DNA from: Candidatus Altimarinota bacterium
GTDB lineage: Bacteria > Patescibacteriota > Gracilibacteria > Absconditabacterales > Absconditicoccaceae
Direction: 5' to 3'
Assembly: GCA_015489035.1 (NCBI GenBank)
Contig: WFMP01000237.1
Location: 1-12,494, forward strand
DNA length: 12,494 nucleotides
A program made the position numbers and the translations under genes. Shown in pieces: positions 8,425-12,494 of this stretch (within the stretch, counting starts at the first letter, position 1; the number at the start of each line of letters is the position of its first letter). The notes beneath the pieces were generated by a model. That model had not been told where the DNA came from. It did not search any database and saw only the letters and a list, made by a program, of their open reading frames with translations.

Positions 8425-8434
8425 CTCTAGTATT

Positions 8435-8464
8435 CCAGAAGATTGTTTGTCTTCTGGTTTTTTT
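8435..8464 (+). terminator. Rho-independent terminator after the 116-aa gene
   Basis: CCAGAAGA (8435-8442) and TCTTCTGG (8450-8457) form a perfect 8-bp stem with a 7-base loop, followed at once by seven T residues (8458-8464). It lies 10 bases after the stop codon and directly after the right arm of the inverted repeat. Confidence 0.92.
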
Positions 8465-8474
8465 ATTATCTTAT

Positions 8475-8503
8475 TTGACAAAAAATAGTGTTTTAGTTAT
8501 AAT
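8475..8503 (+). promoter_or_regulatory. Consensus sigma-70 promoter for the giant protein gene
   Basis: TTGACA (8475-8480) and TATAAT (8498-8503) are both perfect and are separated by exactly 17 bases. It follows the terminator by 10 bases and precedes the ATG at 8536 by 32 bases, so the leader is only about 25 bases long. This is the best promoter in the window. Confidence 0.88.
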
Positions 8504-8535
8504 GAAGCCAATTATTTATATATTTTTTAGAAATT

Positions 8536-11500
8536 ATGACTGATACACAAAATACAGAGGATTTAGAGCAACAAGAAAGTTTAAATCCAGAAAATCAAGA
8601 AGTTAATAAAACACAGGAAGAACTTTTTGCTACTATTGCAGAGTGAGTAAAAGAATATTATGAACAAAATAAAGATTCTTTATGAAAAATGTCATTGCAA
8701 GATATTTTTTTGTCTTACATAAGTTCTCAAGATAAAAATGAAATTATAGAACAAGTTAAGTTGAGATTATGAAGAGAGATTACTTTTGATGATATAAAAA
8801 ATCTTTATTTACAATCAAATTATACTTTGGAGCAGTCATTAACAAAGGATATTTTTAAAACTTTCAAAAGAAAAAATGCAGTTAAATCTGTGATAAATAG
8901 TTTTGATACTAAGATTAAGCAAAAAATAGTTGAATTGTGAATAAGTGAAAATTTTGATTTAAAACAATTTTTACCAGAAAATATAACTAGTCATGAGCAA
9001 GTTAATAGTATATTTGCAAATATTAGAACATATTTTTCAGATTTTTTGAATAAGTTATCTAAGGAACAAAAATTAGCACTTAAAAATGTGAAAGTATTAA
9101 ATAAAGAAATTTTGAATCAATTAGTAGTAGATAAAGTAATAAGTAAACAAGAAAGTAAATATTTAAAAAAAGAAATAGATGATGAAGTTGATTTTACACA
9201 AGAACAAATTGATGAACTTTTTGATATTCAAAATACATTGTTTAATGCAAATATTGCAAATACAGCAGAATTAATTGCTGAAAAAGTTAGTTTGTCTGAG
9301 CAAGATTTTATGAAATTGTGAAAATTACCAATTTTATGAGATATTATCTGAAAATATAATATTGTTGAATGAGAAGATTTGAATAATATTTGGAATAATT
9401 ATGTAAAACCAAATTTATCAAGTACTGATGTATTAAAATTACAAAATTGTGATGGAGATGAAAGTTGTGAAATTAAAGTTAAAAAACAAATTATTCAACA
9501 ATATTTGTCAGAGCAAGATGATTTTTTAAACTGGGTAAAGGAAAAAGAAGTAAATTATAAAGAAGAAGGTTTGTCAAATATTTTAAGTAAGATTTTAAAT
9601 AAGGAACAATTATCAGAAGATGAAATTATTATTTTGTTATCTAAGTTTTGATTAAAAGACAAATATATTGATCATACTGTGGATTTGATAGCAAGAACTT
9701 ATAAACTTGATGAAACTCAAAAAGAAAATTATAAAATTATTTTAAATCAACTTTTAGATCCTTGAATTAAAGAGATAGATTATAATTGAAGAAAAGTAAA
9801 AGTAGATAAACAAGTATATTTCCCTCAAGATATAGAATTCTATGAATTGTTTGTAACAGCTCCAGAAGTTATTTTTACTATAAATGGTAATGATGTAGAT
9901 TTTTTTTCAAATCTTTCGGGTTTAGATAAATATTTTACTGAAGTATCTTATCAAGATAATACCTGAATTGAAAAAACTGAAAAATTAAGTTGATGGACAA
10001 AAATAAAAATCAAATATAAAGATGAAAATGGAAATGAAGAAGATGAGGATTGAAATAAATATGAATTTACTTGATATGTTTTGGATGGTGTAAACTGAGA
10101 ATTTGAAATTTATGAAAATCCTTATTGGATATGAGATCAAAAGTTATTATGAACAATTTATAAAAATTATACTATTACAAATATTGAAAAACTTGAAGAT
10201 AAAAAGTTAGTTTTAAATTCTAATGTTGATTTGAAAGATATAGTTTTGTCTAATATTTGAGTGGTGGCAGAAGACAAAGTAAAGGAATATAATGAAGAAA
10301 AAATTGAAGAAGCTATCAAAGATACAGAACAAAATAAAACTGAAGAACATATAGAAAGCAAGGAAGAAAGGATAGAAAACTTTAATAAAGAATTTTGAAA
10401 ATTAGAATGAGATATTCATGCTGGTTTTGAAGTATGAACTATTTTAGAAATTAAATGAATTAATTTATGATATCCTTGATTGATAAATAATTGGTATTAT
10501 GGAGAAATAGTTAATATTGATGAAGAAGCTTGAACTTATGTTTTGAAATTATGATGATGAGCTATTCCACTTGAAAATAGAGAAGAAGAAATAACAGTCC
10601 CTATGAATGCTGATATTTTGAAGAAATTAAAGTCTATTAATTCTTGAAATATTTTTAAATTTAAAAAAGTAGAAAATAAAGATAGTTTTTGAGATTCTTT
10701 GAAAAATATAGATTTAAAGTCAGATTATCAATGATTAGAAAAATGACTTTCTACATGGAAATATAATATAGAAGTTAAAAATTGAAAATTAATAAATAAA
10801 GAAAATGATGAAGAAATTAAGTTTATTTGAAATGATAAAAATTCTTGAAAAACTTGATGAAAATGGAATGATCATTTTGAGGTTTATGGAATAGAAGTAC
10901 AAAATGACTGAATTTTATTAACTCATCCATATGACAATAATTTTTCTAAAAAAGTAGATTTCAATACTTTTATGATGATTTTTATGCAAAATAAATTGAG
11001 TCCTTGGACTGAAAAAGAATTTGGAACTATTCAACAAAATGCACAAGTAAAACCTTGAGGTTGATCTCAATGAAGATGGTTTGCTTTGGCAGATGTTCTA
11101 TTGTCATGAAAACAAGTTTTTGAAAATATTAAATATTATTTTAAAGAAGATGATGAACTTAGAGCAGCAGAGATGTATGAAAAGATGGCTAGTAAGCTAC
11201 CAAATTGGTGGATACTTGGTGACGTAAAAATGGAGGCAGCTTGAGAAAAGCATTCTAAGATTTTTAAGAGAATTGAAAATGCAAAAGCAAGGCTTGATAG
11301 GACAGGTGAGTGAAAATGACCAAATCATGGTAAAGATGCTGCAAATATTATAGAAAGAGAAATATTTAAAAAAGTTGAGAAGTGAGAAAAATTATGATAT
11401 AGACAACAACTTAAAGCAGCTTGATATTTGCTTTATGCTATTGAAAAATGACCTAGTCCTTATTTTAGAGCTTTAGCAAAATATGAATGAAAATGATATT

Positions 11501-12494
11501 GGATAAAAGCTCTATTATGAGAAACTCATTATCAAAAACGGAGATTAATTAGAGATAAACAAGAGGAAGTTTTGAAAAGAGATCCAACAAATGCTAAATT
11601 GAAGCAAGATCTTGTTTATTCAGAGATGTTTTATTTGAAAGATTCAGATAGTTTATGAGATAAATATTCAAATAGATTTTGACCTGCAGTAGAATGATGA
11701 ACTATCAATTTATATCAAGATTCAAAAGTAAATGAAGTATATGGATCAGAAGCTACAAAAGCAAATTATTATACTATTTATGATGGATTAAAGTCTTATA
11801 TTTCAAATAATAGACCTCCAAATTCTTTATGATGATTAAAAGCTATTACTGAAGTTATAGATTCTCAAGATAAATATGTAGATTATTACAAAATTATTAG
11901 TTCATTTATATTTACATGATATTTGTATAATAATTTTAATGAATGATTTTGAAACCAATTTAATAAGATTTGTAGAACATATTGAATTCCTATTTGATTG
12001 TTCGCTACAGATAAATATTGATTAAATAAGGTATTAACTATATTTGATTATGTTGTTAAACAAAAAGGAATAAAACCTTGATGAAAAGAAACTTTTACAG
12101 AATATCTTTATGGAAAGAAAAATCCTGATGATGTAGATGTTCTTTCTTTGAATACAAAACAAACAAGAGATGATATCTTTTGAAAATTAGAAGATTTTTG
12201 GAAAGAACATTGAAATGATGTAGTTTCTGTTTTGGATTATTCTGATACAACTTTGATTAATTATTCAGTGGATAAAAATATATCTGATGATCAGAAATGA
12301 GTTTTATGAGAGTATTTTGATAAGGTAAATGATAATATTATTGAAAAATTTGCTTTTGATAGTAAGTTATTTAAGAGTTCTTATGCTCCATATTATCAAG
12401 AATGAATTTTTAATATTCCAGCTTGAACATTTAAAGAAATTGCATTAAATTTGGATGAATGAGATTTTGAATCTGATATAGCTTGAGTTGCTGA
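8536..12494 (+). CDS. Giant protein of unknown function, 3' end beyond the window
   Basis: I do not recognise this protein. The frame (TGA=Gly) is open from ATG 8536 to the window edge, giving 1319 residues with no stop; TAG and TAA close the frame just upstream, so this ATG is well placed. It has no signal peptide or membrane segment. Three zones can be seen. Residues 1-415 are helical and rich in Gln, Glu and Lys. Residues 420-830 are beta-rich, with segments such as NWYYGEIVNID and GTYVLKLGGG near 652-675 and a second block near 781-810. Residues 860-1319 are mainly helical, with LRAAEMYEKM near 876 and repeated Ala/Tyr-rich helices that recall TPR-like folds. Very large proteins of unknown role are common in these CPR lineages and are often linked to host attachment, but without a secretion signal a cytoplasmic or structural role is equally possible. 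Confidence 0.9.

Larger units (their letters stand above)
8039..8432. repeat. Perfect 12-bp inverted repeat bracketing the 116-aa gene
   Basis: TACTAGAGCTAA at 8039-8050 is the exact reverse complement of TTAGCTCTAGTA at 8421-8432. The arms lie 370 bases apart. The left arm precedes the ribosome binding site and the right arm contains the stop codon and ends two bases before the terminator stem. No transposase is present and I see no target duplication beyond a possible TA included in the arms. It may be an mRNA panhandle or the ends of a small inserted cassette. Confidence 0.8.

Noticed and set aside
1..12494. Idea that the many TGA breaks mark a decayed, pseudogene-rich region
   Set aside because: TAA and TAG are absent from the same frames, reading frames do not shift, and active-site residues are intact when TGA is read as Gly.

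Overview
The window comes from a bacterium that reads UGA as glycine (genetic code 25). This code is known from the Absconditabacteria (SR1) and Gracilibacteria (BD1-5/GN02) branches of the Candidate Phyla Radiation. Read with the standard code, almost every gene breaks into short pieces. Read with TGA as Gly, long open frames appear, and the in-frame TGA codons fall at invariant glycines of known families, such as the PP-loop of TtcA, the SGGH motif of TsaD and the GLGNPG motif of Pth. The DNA is strongly A+T rich and gene starts mostly lack a Shine-Dalgarno sequence. I cannot say which of the two lineages it is.

Layout, left to right. Positions 3-1633 (+ strand) hold the end of an unrecognised four-helix membrane protein and an unrecognised soluble protein. 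Positions 1663-3548 (- strand) hold a tRNA-modification pair: ttcA-like tRNA thiolase, then tsaD (t6A synthesis). The tsaD gene carries an odd pair of palindromes inside an extra coding segment. Positions 3698-5175 (- strand) hold family II pyrophosphatase (ppaC) and peptidyl-tRNA hydrolase (pth), closed by a clear terminator. A 125-bp divergent intergenic region contains a perfect 14-bp palindrome. Positions 5301-8001 (+ strand) hold a fused gamma-alpha 2-oxoacid:ferredoxin oxidoreductase subunit with no beta subunit beside it, then a cation/calcium exchanger of the NCKX-like type.

The most unusual stretch is 8005-8464. It is a compact single-gene transcription unit with its own promoter, a strong Shine-Dalgarno, a 116-residue four-helix membrane protein that uses no UGA codon, and its own terminator. 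It is bracketed by a perfect 12-bp inverted repeat whose left arm coincides with the predicted mRNA 5' end and whose right arm covers the stop codon. From 8475 a near-ideal sigma-70 promoter drives a very large protein (1319 residues seen, still open at the window edge).

The known genes are housekeeping functions: translation fidelity and tRNA recycling (ttcA, tsaD, pth), pyrophosphate removal (ppaC), ferredoxin-linked 2-oxoacid metabolism and calcium export. No tRNA, rRNA, CRISPR array or transposase gene is visible. The tRNA-Gly(UCA) that the code requires is not in this window.
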